Shown: piece by piece, positions 8,494 through 15,330 of the stretch
Position numbering within the stretch: position 1 is the stretch's first letter
Layout of the letters: every line of letters begins with the position of its first letter
Source of the DNA: Clostridium beijerinckii
GTDB taxonomy: Bacteria; Bacillota; Clostridia; Clostridiales; Clostridiaceae
DNA length: 64,000 nt
Direction of reading: 5' to 3'
Assembly (NCBI RefSeq): GCF_036699995.1
Contig: NZ_CP144906.1
Coordinates: forward strand, 809,501 to 873,500
The notes under the pieces: model-generated
Seen by the model: the letters and a program-made list of their open reading frames with translations, nothing else
Database searches by the model: none
What the model was told of the DNA's origin: nothing
Made by a program: the position numbers and the translations under genes

Positions 8494-8961
8494 ATGAAGA
8501 AATCAAAAAATAATAGCTATATGCATAGCGATAAAATAATAAATAATTATAAGAATAATGAAGAATTTAGTGAGCTTTTTGAAAGTTCTGATGATTGTGT
8601 TGTATTGGATGCGTATGATTCAATGGCACCATTTAAGGAAGGTATGACTTATGAAGACTGTACAATAACAAGCTATGAATCAACAAAACAAATTGGAAAA
8701 AGAGGAATTTGGATCAAATTATCTTTTGTTGTAAAAATAAAAGTGAGCGAAGGCATATTTAAAGAACTCAGCTTTGATTGTAGCAATACATTAAAATTTG
8801 GCGATAAATACTATGACTTAGTAAAAGCAACTCTTGGATATATACCGAGAAATAAAAAAATTAATCCAAAGGATATCATTGGTAAAGGGTTAACTGTAAA
8901 AGTTAAATCAGCTACACTTGGTGGTTATGAGTTTCCAATCATTCAGAATATTGTATACTGA
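8494..8961 (+). CDS. Unknown protein of the replication module
   Basis: 155 residues from ATG 8494, which has GGGGAGGTG upstream; the frame opens earlier (ATG 8398) but that segment has no ribosome site. The C-terminal two thirds alternate hydrophobic and polar residues (IWIKLSFVVKIKVSEG, LTVKVKSATLGGYEFPII), a beta-rich pattern that would suit an OB-fold single-strand DNA-binding protein. That is inference from pattern and position only; no family is recognised. It lies downstream of the primase-helicase in the same direction. Confidence 0.5.
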   Translation: MKKSKNNSYMHSDKIINNYKNNEEFSELFESSDDCVVLDAYDSMAPFKEGMTYEDCTITSYESTKQIGKRGIWIKLSFVVKIKVSEGIFKELSFDCSNTLKFGDKYYDLVKATLGYIPRNKKINPKDIIGKGLTVKVKSATLGGYEFPIIQNIVY

Positions 8962-9070
8962 CCACTTTTAAAAGCTAGGGCAATCAGGACAGATATTTTG
9001 ATGCCTGTATTAAAAAACTTAGTATAGTGTAAATAAAAAATAAAAATATAAATTTTAGGAGGAAATGTAC

Positions 9071-9598
9071 ATGAACAATTATGCGGAAAATAATAAATTA
9101 AAAAATAACAATGCTGAAGAGGATTTAGGAAAGGAAACTATAAATATTGAACATAATGACATTAGTTCTAAAGTGAATTTGGTACAATTCGACTTTTCAG
9201 ATATTGAATTTTCAAAAACAAAAAGTAGCTCAAGAGGAGTATCTGGTGCTCCAGGATATTTAACAGTTATAAACTCTAAAAAAAATGGTAAGCGCGTTAC
9301 GGTTGCTGGTAAAGTAATGGAACATTTAAATTTTCCGGACAAGCTAGAATTTAGCTATTATAAGAATGAAAAAATCTTAATTTCACAGGAATTTTCAGCA
9401 ACCGCTGATGTTGCACAACATGCTGTTCGTAGAGAGAAAGAAGGAAAAAAGGGAATAATATACTCCTATGATTTAGTTGAAGAAATAACTAATAGATTTA
9501 ACTTGGATTTTAGTGGAAAAACTACTTCTATTACATTTAGAAAGCTAGAGTTTGCTGAAAACAATGGTAAGTTAGTAGCTATAATATCTCTAGGGTAA
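9071..9598 (+). CDS. Unknown protein of the replication module
   Basis: 175 residues; ATG 9071 is 8 bases after AGGAGG, while ATG 9065 would be only 2 bases away. The first 40 residues are Asn/Lys/Glu rich and probably disordered. The rest is mixed alpha/beta with VTVAGKVMEHLNFPDKLEF and SITFRKLEFAENNGKLV. I do not recognise a family. Its position after the primase-helicase and the preceding beta-rich protein suggests a DNA replication or maintenance accessory. A terminator follows. Confidence 0.5.
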   Translation: MNNYAENNKLKNNNAEEDLGKETINIEHNDISSKVNLVQFDFSDIEFSKTKSSSRGVSGAPGYLTVINSKKNGKRVTVAGKVMEHLNFPDKLEFSYYKNEKILISQEFSATADVAQHAVRREKEGKKGIIYSYDLVEEITNRFNLDFSGKTTSITFRKLEFAENNGKLVAIISLG

Positions 9599-9619
9599 CT
9601 TGTATTTAATATTTTATTT

Positions 9620-9682
9620 AAAGGCAAATTTGTTTTCTGTATTAAATTATTGTTGGTAAACTTCTTTGCCTTTGGTATTTAA
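9620..9682 (+). terminator. Terminator-like hairpin with a long loop
   Basis: AAAGGCAAA (9620-9628) pairs with TTTGCCTTT (9665-9673), a perfect 9-bp stem with a 36-base loop. It lies directly after the gene ending at 9598. Confidence 0.5.
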
Positions 9683-9764
9683 TTAAATAAGTTAATAGAA
9701 CTTTTAATTGTTGCTCATAAAATAAGGACATTAAGGACAGTTAAAATTTAAAAATTAATTTTAT

Positions 9765-9785
9765 AAGTTATCATATTGATAACTT
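9765..9785. promoter_or_regulatory. Perfect inverted repeat before a small gene
   Basis: AAGTTATCA (9765-9773) and TGATAACTT (9777-9785) form a 9-bp palindrome around TAT, followed by CTTTTATTT. It may be a weak terminator or an operator for the small gene that starts at 9821. Confidence 0.4.
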
Positions 9786-9820
9786 CTTTTATTTAAAACA
9801 ATAGAAAGGATGCTGAAAAA

Positions 9821-10003
9821 ATGAAAAAGGTTTTACAATTAAATGAATTAGATCAAGTTAAGAATGGAAATGAAGTATTGGATTGTAGCAGAAATAATGA
9901 TACTTATTGGGAGGAACTATTAAAATATATAGATGACAAAATTCAAAATAAAGATTCCCTTTATATGATGGATAGATATTATGACGAAATTCTATTTGGT
10001 TAA
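9821..10003 (+). CDS. Small unknown acidic protein
   Basis: 60 residues starting MKKVLQLNELDQVKNGNE and rich in Asp/Glu/Tyr toward the end (YMMDRYYDEILFG). AGAAAGGATG upstream provides a ribosome site. No recognisable family; such small acidic proteins occur between the replication and integration modules of integrative elements. Confidence 0.45.
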   Translation: MKKVLQLNELDQVKNGNEVLDCSRNNDTYWEELLKYIDDKIQNKDSLYMMDRYYDEILFG

Positions 10004-10097
10004 AATTGTAAAAGCAAAGAGGTTAATTATATATTATTTATTAGAATATATAAATTAATGGCTTTACAGTTGAAATTACTATATAAGGAGGCCTAAG

Positions 10098-10514
10098 ATG
10101 TTAAAACAATATTTATTAACTAAATTTAATAAAGCAAATAAATCTAATGAGCTTGTGGATTATATAGAAGCTAGGGGAGGGGTAGGTATAGCAGCACATC
10201 CTTTTTATGAATGGGTAGAAAATAATATAGATAAGATTAATTATACACTACTCAAAGCTATTATTACTAATATTGTTCCACTTGGTGCTGATGGTAGAAA
10301 ATTTTATGAATTAATAATTTATAAGAGAAATAGTTTTCAAAACGAATTTTTAAATCTTTATGATAGGTTGAGCAATTTGTATATTAATGGGGAATTGAAA
10401 ATATCATCATATTTAGAGTTAAGATATCTAGGATATACAGGGCAAAGATTAAAGAAAAAATGTCCAGCAGATGATGTATTAGGACAATATAATAAATGTT
10501 ATGAAAATTCATAG
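10098..10514 (+). CDS. Unknown protein upstream of the recombinase
   Basis: 138 residues, with a strong AAGGAGG before ATG 10098. Mostly helical; includes GGVGIAAHPFYEWVENNIDK and a C-terminal basic stretch YTGQRLKKKCPADDV. No family is recognised. It is followed after 13 bases by another short gene with AGGAGG, and then by the recombinase, so the three may be one unit. Confidence 0.5.
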   Translation: MLKQYLLTKFNKANKSNELVDYIEARGGVGIAAHPFYEWVENNIDKINYTLLKAIITNIVPLGADGRKFYELIIYKRNSFQNEFLNLYDRLSNLYINGELKISSYLELRYLGYTGQRLKKKCPADDVLGQYNKCYENS

Positions 10515-10527
10515 GAGGTAACTTTAG

Positions 10528-10701
10528 ATGAGTGGATATGTTAAAACATCAATATCTAGAAAAAAGTTATATGATAGAAATTACACTAGAGATAGTATTC
10601 AAAAAATAAAAGGTGAAGGTAATGTAGTTACATCTTCTGATAAGTACAAGGCTTTAATTGAAATACTAACTTCAAAGTATATTAACAAATGCAGTGTTTA
10701 A
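10528..10701 (+). CDS. Small unknown basic protein (57 aa)
   Basis: ATG 10528 lies 9 bases after AGGAGG (10513-10518). The 57-residue product is basic (MSGYVKTSISRKKLYDRN, then TRDSIQKIKG) and ends NKCSV. Short basic proteins just upstream of large serine recombinases can act as directionality or accessory factors; here this is only a positional guess. Confidence 0.5.
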   Translation: MSGYVKTSISRKKLYDRNYTRDSIQKIKGEGNVVTSSDKYKALIEILTSKYINKCSV

Positions 10702-10796
10702 AGGAGAAATTGATGTCGGAGCATAAAAACTTCGACATTCAAACAAATGATAATTCTTAATATATAATAACTTAGATGAATTCAAGAGGTGATGTT

Positions 10797-12383
10797 ATGG
10801 CTAAAGCAGTTTTTTATGGAAGGTTTTCAAGTAATAATCAACGTGAGGAGTCAATAGATGCGCAGTTAAGAGCAGCCAAAGATTTTGCACAAAGAAGCGG
10901 TTATGAAATAATAGAGGAATATACTGATAAAGCTAAATCAGGAACAAGTGACAAACGACCAGAATTTCTTAGGATGATTAAAGATGCAGAAAAGGGAAAC
11001 TTTGATTGTGTAATAGTTCATAAGTTGGACAGATTTTCGAGGAATAAATACGATAGTGCAATGTATAAAAGAAAGCTAAAGCAATGTGGAATCAGACTTA
11101 TTAGTGTTACAGAACAATTAGATGATAGCCCAGAAAGTGTAATACTTGAAAGTGTTATTGAAGGAATGGCGGAATATTACTCTAAGAACTTAGCAAGAGA
11201 AACCATGAAGGGTCTTACAGAGAATGGATATAAGGCTTTACATAATGGAGGAACTCCTCCATTAGGATATGATGTTAATAAAGATAAGAAATACATTATA
11301 AATGAAAGAGAGGCTGAAAGTGTTAAGTTAATATATGAGATGTGCATTGCAGGACATTCAAGAAGTGAAATGATTGATGAATTGAATGCAAGAGGCTTTA
11401 AAACTAAGTTAGGAACTGTGTTTAGACCCAATAGTATTCATAGTATATTAACTAATGAAAAATATACAGGTGCATATATTTACAATAAAACTGCTAAAAA
11501 AGATGCTTTTGGTAAAAGAAATGGACATGCATATAAAAATCCTGAGGAAGTGATTAGGATTGAAGGTGGTATGCCTACTATAGTGTCTAAAGAAGATTTT
11601 GAAAAAGTTCAAGAGATTCTAAAAATGAGAAAACAAAAACCAGGTGCTAATAAAGCTAAAGAAAATTATCTGCTTACAGGATTAATTAAATGTGGATGTT
11701 GTGGTAAGCCATATCAAGGCAACCGTAGAAAACCTAAGAATAAACCATTATATGTGTCATATAGGTGTTCAGTTAGGAAGAAAACAAGAACGAATGAGTG
11801 TGATAATAAGGAAATAAGAAAAGAATACATTGAAGAATATGTGCTATCTGAACTTGAAAGAAAAATATTTAATGATAAGGCAATTACGTATATAGCAGAA
11901 GGAATTAATAAGAACCTTCAAAAACAAAATAATGTTGATTCAGAAAAGAAAGCTGTATTATTAAAGCAAATGGAAGAAGTTGAAGGTCAAATTAATAATA
12001 TAGTAACTGCTATAACAAATGGATTTTTTCAAGAAGAATTCAAATCTAAAATGGATGAGCTTAAAAATAGAAAGATTGAATTAGAAGTTAAGTTATCAGA
12101 AATTGAGTCTAAGGATATTAATCAAATAGTGACAGAAGCAGATGTAAGAAGCTTGTTAAGTAATTTTAGCGGTTATGTAATAAGTAGGAATGTTCCAGAA
12201 TGCAAAAAATTCATAAGGGATTTTGTAAAAGAAGTTATAGTATATAAAGAACACATTGAAGTTATCTTCAATGTGTCTTTTTCTTTGCTCAAAAATAGTC
12301 AAGGAGTTAAGGTTATAAGTGAAATTAGTAGATATGATTTATATGAAAGATATAGTCAGAGTTTTTATATAAAGGTAAGTTGA
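10797..12383 (+). CDS. Large serine recombinase (site-specific integrase)
   Basis: 528 residues from ATG 10797, chosen for the AGAGGTGAT site; the frame opens at 10776. N-terminal resolvase domain with the YGRFS catalytic signature (Y7, R9, S11), EESIDAQ and the later KLDRFSRNKYD arginine motif. A recombinase domain follows (about 160-260), then a zinc ribbon (IKCGCCGKPY and a later YRCS/NECDN pair), then a coiled coil (about 375-450). This layout is that of integrases of phages and Tn4451-type transposons, which insert the element with no high-energy cofactor and need a partner for excision. The gene sits at the element's right end, as usual, so the attachment site should be close to 12.4 kb. 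Two decayed copies of its 3' end occur downstream. Confidence 0.93.
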   Translation: MAKAVFYGRFSSNNQREESIDAQLRAAKDFAQRSGYEIIEEYTDKAKSGTSDKRPEFLRMIKDAEKGNFDCVIVHKLDRFSRNKYDSAMYKRKLKQCGIRLISVTEQLDDSPESVILESVIEGMAEYYSKNLARETMKGLTENGYKALHNGGTPPLGYDVNKDKKYIINEREAESVKLIYEMCIAGHSRSEMIDELNARGFKTKLGTVFRPNSIHSILTNEKYTGAYIYNKTAKKDAFGKRNGHAYKNPEEVIRIEGGMPTIVSKEDFEKVQEILKMRKQKPGANKAKENYLLTGLIKCGCCGKPYQGNRRKPKNKPLYVSYRCSVRKKTRTNECDNKEIRKEYIEEYVLSELERKIFNDKAITYIAEGINKNLQKQNNVDSEKKAVLLKQMEEVEGQINNIVTAITNGFFQEEFKSKMDELKNRKIELEVKLSEIESKDINQIVTEADVRSLLSNFSGYVISRNVPECKKFIRDFVKEVIVYKEHIEVIFNVSFSLLKNSQGVKVISEISRYDLYERYSQSFYIKVS

Positions 12384-12446
12384 CATAGTATGAGAAGCTA
12401 GAAAATTATTCAGTGACTTTTATTGACTAGCTAAATTAATGAGAAT

Positions 12447-12545
12447 GTACAAAGTTTGTAAGAGAAATTATCTTCAATGTTGTTTTTAGTTTACTTAAAA
12501 ATAAGTGAGGCGTAGATGTTATAAATTAAATTGGTAGGTATAACT
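12447..12545 (+). pseudogene. Decayed recombinase C-terminus (remnant 1)
   Basis: Over about 100 bases the sequence follows the 3' end of the intact recombinase (around 12205-12340), for example TTATCTTCAATG and the following TTTTTAGTTTACTTAAAAATA, with deletions and stops in all frames. The order of matching blocks is the same as in the intact gene. It therefore looks like the tail of a second, older recombinase gene, not random similarity. Confidence 0.55.
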
Positions 12546-12863
12546 GATGTAATAATAAAGTAATAGCTATTAAATAAAAGTTAGTATATAAATATTAAAA
12601 AAATTTTATTTTAAATGTTTATTACATGAAGTAAATGTTAATAATTGGTAATGAGAAACCAAAATGAGAAAAAACCTCTCATAATATTACAAAGTGAGAT
12701 TTTCGGTAGAGAGGTATTAGTAAAATAACAGATCTTATCAAATTTTAAATTCTGAAAATGTAAAGCAGGCATGGGATAATATCTGTTCCGTAATCAAAGA
12801 TGAATTTGATAAGCTTATTCATCAAAATACTATAGTGTAAAACTAATGGACAATAGGAGGTGA
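12546..12863. other. Non-coding stretch after the element
   Basis: No gene with a start is visible. Around 12675-12712 CCTCTC and GAGAGG can pair around a 25-base loop. From about 12729 to 12840 one frame without a start codon reads KQAWDNICSVIKDEFDKLI and then stops; it may be a gene fragment, but I cannot assign it. Confidence 0.3.
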
Positions 12864-12926
12864 ATGGAAATGAGCGTTGTTTTTAATATAACTATAAATA
12901 TAGCAAAATTATGTTTATTTGCTTAA
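12864..12926 (+). CDS. Micro-ORF 1 (20 aa, hydrophobic)
   Basis: ATG 12864 (or 12870 in frame) follows AGGAGGTGA, a near-perfect ribosome site. The peptide is hydrophobic (MEMSVVFNITINIAKLCLFA). It is followed within 42 bases by a second micro-ORF with its own AAGGAGG and then by a strong terminator, which argues for a real transcript with two tiny products. Function unknown. Confidence 0.35.
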   Translation: MEMSVVFNITINIAKLCLFA

Positions 12927-12967
12927 TTATTATAAATGTTAATATAAAAGGACAAGGAGGAAAATAG

Positions 12968-13075
12968 GTGAAAAGAAATCTAAATTATACAATCAGGCAA
13001 CCTGATGATCATTTAAAATGCTTATTATGCATAAAACCTAAACCATTTTCGTGTTTTATCTGCAAAAAATATTAA
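12968..13075 (+). CDS. Micro-ORF 2 (35 aa, Cys-x2-Cys pairs)
   Basis: GTG 12968 follows AAGGAGG at a normal distance. The product is basic, with two CxxC pairs separated by 8 residues (CLLC, then CFIC) near its C-terminus, a knuckle that could bind zinc. It is the second of two micro-ORFs closed by a strong terminator. A zinc-ribbon microprotein or the precursor of a small peptide are both possible; the sequence cannot decide. Confidence 0.4.
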   Translation: MKRNLNYTIRQPDDHLKCLLCIKPKPFSCFICKKY

Positions 13076-13115
13076 CGCATAAATTAAAAAAATACATTAC
13101 CAAATTATGTTAGAG

Positions 13116-13160
13116 TACAGACCGTGTTAGGATGATTCCAAACCTGGTCTGTATTTTATT
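13116..13160 (+). terminator. Rho-independent terminator of the micro-ORF unit
   Basis: TACAGACC (13116-13123) pairs with GGTCTGTA (13146-13153). The stem extends inward (GTTAGG against CCAAAC with mismatches), and a T-rich run ATTTTATT follows. Confidence 0.75.
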
Positions 13161-13421
13161 GGTCATTATAAATAAAATTAGTGTAGAAGTAGTAAATAGT
13201 TAGTTCTAAACAATTTGCGCTAAATTAATCTTTAACGAATAAGACATTGTTATTTAAGTATCTTAATTTATATAAATAAATAGTTGATATGAATTTTATG
13301 AGAATAGAATAAAAATTATGGGGATTTCAAGGTAACATGTACCATTCTAAGATATAATTAATACCCGAGAAGGTACATAGATCATTGCGATTGTCTTAAT
13401 TTTTAAATTTAGCAATTATAT

Positions 13422-13976
13422 TTAGAGTTTACTGTGAATGTAGCATAAGCAATCCTCAATAATATATGGGGCAAGCTCATGGAATTCCGTTGGAAGGTCT
13501 GAAGCTTCAATGTACATAAGTCGTTTGTTATCTTTTAAAAAATGCACCTTATGTTTATAATTAGCACCAAAAATTTTTTCGACTGCTATTTTAGGTCCTG
13601 CATGTAAAAAAACATGTGTTGGCATATGACCAAGATATATGCCAAGGGCTACTGAAGTATCATAAATAGAAAGTTCACCGAAATTCTTTATATTAGCTGA
13701 ATTAACAAAAAAGATTATATCATTGAACCTATTCATTTTTTTTAATGTCTCTTCATTTATTCTAATATAATTGTAAACTTGTCTTATAGCGTCCAAAGCT
13801 TCCTCATTCACTTTAACAAACCATTTATGAATTGGAAATGAGGATAGTGCAACTTTAAGAAAGCTATCAAAGGTTTTAAAGTTCATACGTTCAAATTTTT
13901 TCAAATATTTTATATCTTCGTTCATCTTATTTTGCTTATAATCATTAATTAAGCTAGAAAGCTCATCCATAGACAT
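13422..13976 (-). CDS. Unknown protein, possible helix-hairpin-helix fold
   Basis: 184 residues. The C-terminal part contains FGELSIYDTSVALGIYLGHM, then PTHVFLHAGPKIAVEKI, a phrase that recurs in uncharacterised bacterial proteins that I recall only as hypothetical; its spacing resembles helix-hairpin-helix DNA-binding proteins. A preceding GGGGAATG gives a weak ribosome site. It is transcribed toward the recombinase and away from the glycine-rich ORF. No function can be assigned, but the setting between recombinase scars and a defence-type ATPase is that of cargo genes. Confidence 0.6.
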   Translation of the reverse strand: MSMDELSSLINDYKQNKMNEDIKYLKKFERMNFKTFDSFLKVALSSFPIHKWFVKVNEEALDAIRQVYNYIRINEETLKKMNRFNDIIFFVNSANIKNFGELSIYDTSVALGIYLGHMPTHVFLHAGPKIAVEKIFGANYKHKVHFLKDNKRLMYIEASDLPTEFHELAPYIIEDCLCYIHSKL

Positions 13977-14128
13977 TCCCCCATTAAAATAAATACTACA
14001 AAAGTATAATTCTTTTAACCTATATAATATATGACACTGCTATTTGAAATATAATTAAAGAAACCAATTCAAATTATGGACATCAAATATATTCATAATT
14101 AAATCAGCAATACTAGAAACAATGGAAG

Positions 14129-14170
14129 TTTATATTCAACCAACTTGGGTTAGTGTTCATTGAATATAAA
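14129..14170. repeat. Perfect 10-bp inverted repeat
   Basis: TTTATATTCA (14129-14138) and TGAATATAAA (14161-14170) flank a 22-base centre in which AACC/GGTT pair again. It is placed upstream of the glycine-rich small ORF and could be a terminator, an operator or an element end. Confidence 0.45.
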
Positions 14171-14224
14171 AATTTACAATAGGAGATACTATTCGCAATA
14201 TATTTATAAAAAGGAGATAATTAT

Positions 14225-14467
14225 ATGAATTTTAAGGAAGATTGCATTAAAGCTTTTGATGATTTTTATGAACAAAATAAGCCTCAGGTGCAGAAAGCGG
14301 GTATAGGCTTGGCTACTGGTATGTTCTTAGGAGCACCTTTTGGTCCAGTAGGTATAGCTGCATCCGGAGTAGGGCTTGCAACATTTGGAATAATATCTGG
14401 AAGTGTTGAGAAGTCAAAAGAACAAAAAGGGATAGAAACAACAAAGCACAACAAACTAATAAAATAG
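14225..14467 (+). CDS. Small glycine-rich (glycine-zipper-like) protein, probably frameshifted at the 3' end
   Basis: 80 residues after AAAAGGAGAT. The centre (AGIGLATGMFLGAPFGPVG, then IAASGVGLATFGIISGS) is a glycine/alanine-rich hydrophobic hairpin typical of glycine-zipper membrane segments. After about residue 70 the frame ends HNKLIK, but another frame continues coherently to a stop at 14502 (NKAQQTNKIDKEMKEATKLQ), so a single-base change may have cut the natural tail. The role is unknown; phage-like lysis or membrane-stress proteins share this look. Confidence 0.5.
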   Translation: MNFKEDCIKAFDDFYEQNKPQVQKAGIGLATGMFLGAPFGPVGIAASGVGLATFGIISGSVEKSKEQKGIETTKHNKLIK

Positions 14468-14656
14468 ATAAAGAAATGAAGGAAGCTACTAAATTACAAT
14501 AAAAAATTAAGTTTTTAAAACTATCTATAATAGCTGATGTAGAAATAAAGGATAAAAAACTATCATTTATTTCAATAAAAAAGATTAAATACTTTATTTA
14601 TTATGAACGACTTTTTAATTATTATTTTAAGTATTACAAGCTTTAATAATTAAATA

Positions 14657-14914
14657 GTTCCGGAAGCAGATGTAAGAAACTCGTTAAGCAATTCCAGCGG
14701 CTATGTAATTCATAGGAATCTTCCGGAAGCAAAAAGTTCACAAGAGGAGAATTTGTAGAAGAAGTCATAGTGTATAAGGAACACATTGAAGTTGTCTTCA
14801 ATGTGTCTTTTTTCTTTGCTCAAAAATAGTCAATGAATTAAGTTTATAAGCGAAACTGACAAGCATGATTTATATGACCGACATAATCAGAGTTTTTATA
14901 TAGAGGTAGGTTAA
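14657..14914 (+). pseudogene. Decayed recombinase C-terminus (remnant 2)
   Basis: About 260 bases follow the last 260 bases of the intact recombinase gene closely: PEADVRNSLSNSSGYVIHRN corresponds to TEADVRSLLSNFSGYVISRN of the intact protein, and the block around GAACACATTGAAG and TTCAATGTGTCTTTT is almost identical. Internal stops and frame changes show it is dead. The N-terminal four fifths of the gene are absent. It is better preserved than remnant 1. Confidence 0.85.
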
Positions 14915-15093
14915 TAGAATGAAAGTTGGAATCTATTATGTGATTACATTGATAATAATTTAGAAATTAACATTTCATTTACTAAAGTGCTCTTTATCTA
15001 AAAATAATTATTGATAGTTTTATTCTAGTAATAAAATGCAAAGCCAAACTCATAGTAATAATGTATAAATAAAAGAAAGGGGAATATGCAAAT

Positions 15094-15222
15094 ATGGAAG
15101 TTGGAGAATGCTCGAGGTGTAAAAATAAAAAACTAATTAATAGTGGATATTGGTGTAGTGCACATAATAAGCTAATTAATATAGGTGACATAGTTTTATG
15201 TGCTTACTTTGTAAAGAAATAA
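15094..15222 (+). CDS. Small Cys/His-rich protein (42 aa)
   Basis: ATG 15094 has AAAGGGGA upstream. The product MEVGECSRCKNKKLINSGYW then continues CSAHNKLINIGDIVLC: a CxxC pair, a second Cys-x2-His and a late Cys, spaced like a minimal treble-clef or zinc ribbon. A strong terminator follows 15 bases after the stop. Likely a small metal-binding protein; no family known to me. Confidence 0.45.
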   Translation: MEVGECSRCKNKKLINSGYWCSAHNKLINIGDIVLCAYFVKK

Positions 15223-15236
15223 AGCATTGAAATAAG

Positions 15237-15268
15237 AATCTACATGAAATTGTAGATTTTTATTTTTA
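15237..15268 (+). terminator. Rho-independent terminator
   Basis: AATCTACA (15237-15244) and TGTAGATT (15251-15258) with a 6-base loop, followed by TTTATTTTTA. Confidence 0.8.
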
Positions 15269-15330
15269 TATCAATAATATGGTAGTATAATATATTATTG
15301 GAATTAAATCGTAATTATGGAGGTAGAACA

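Noticed and set aside
14225..14467. Glycine-rich small protein as a bacteriocin
   Set aside because: It lacks a double-glycine leader, and no transport or immunity gene is nearby.
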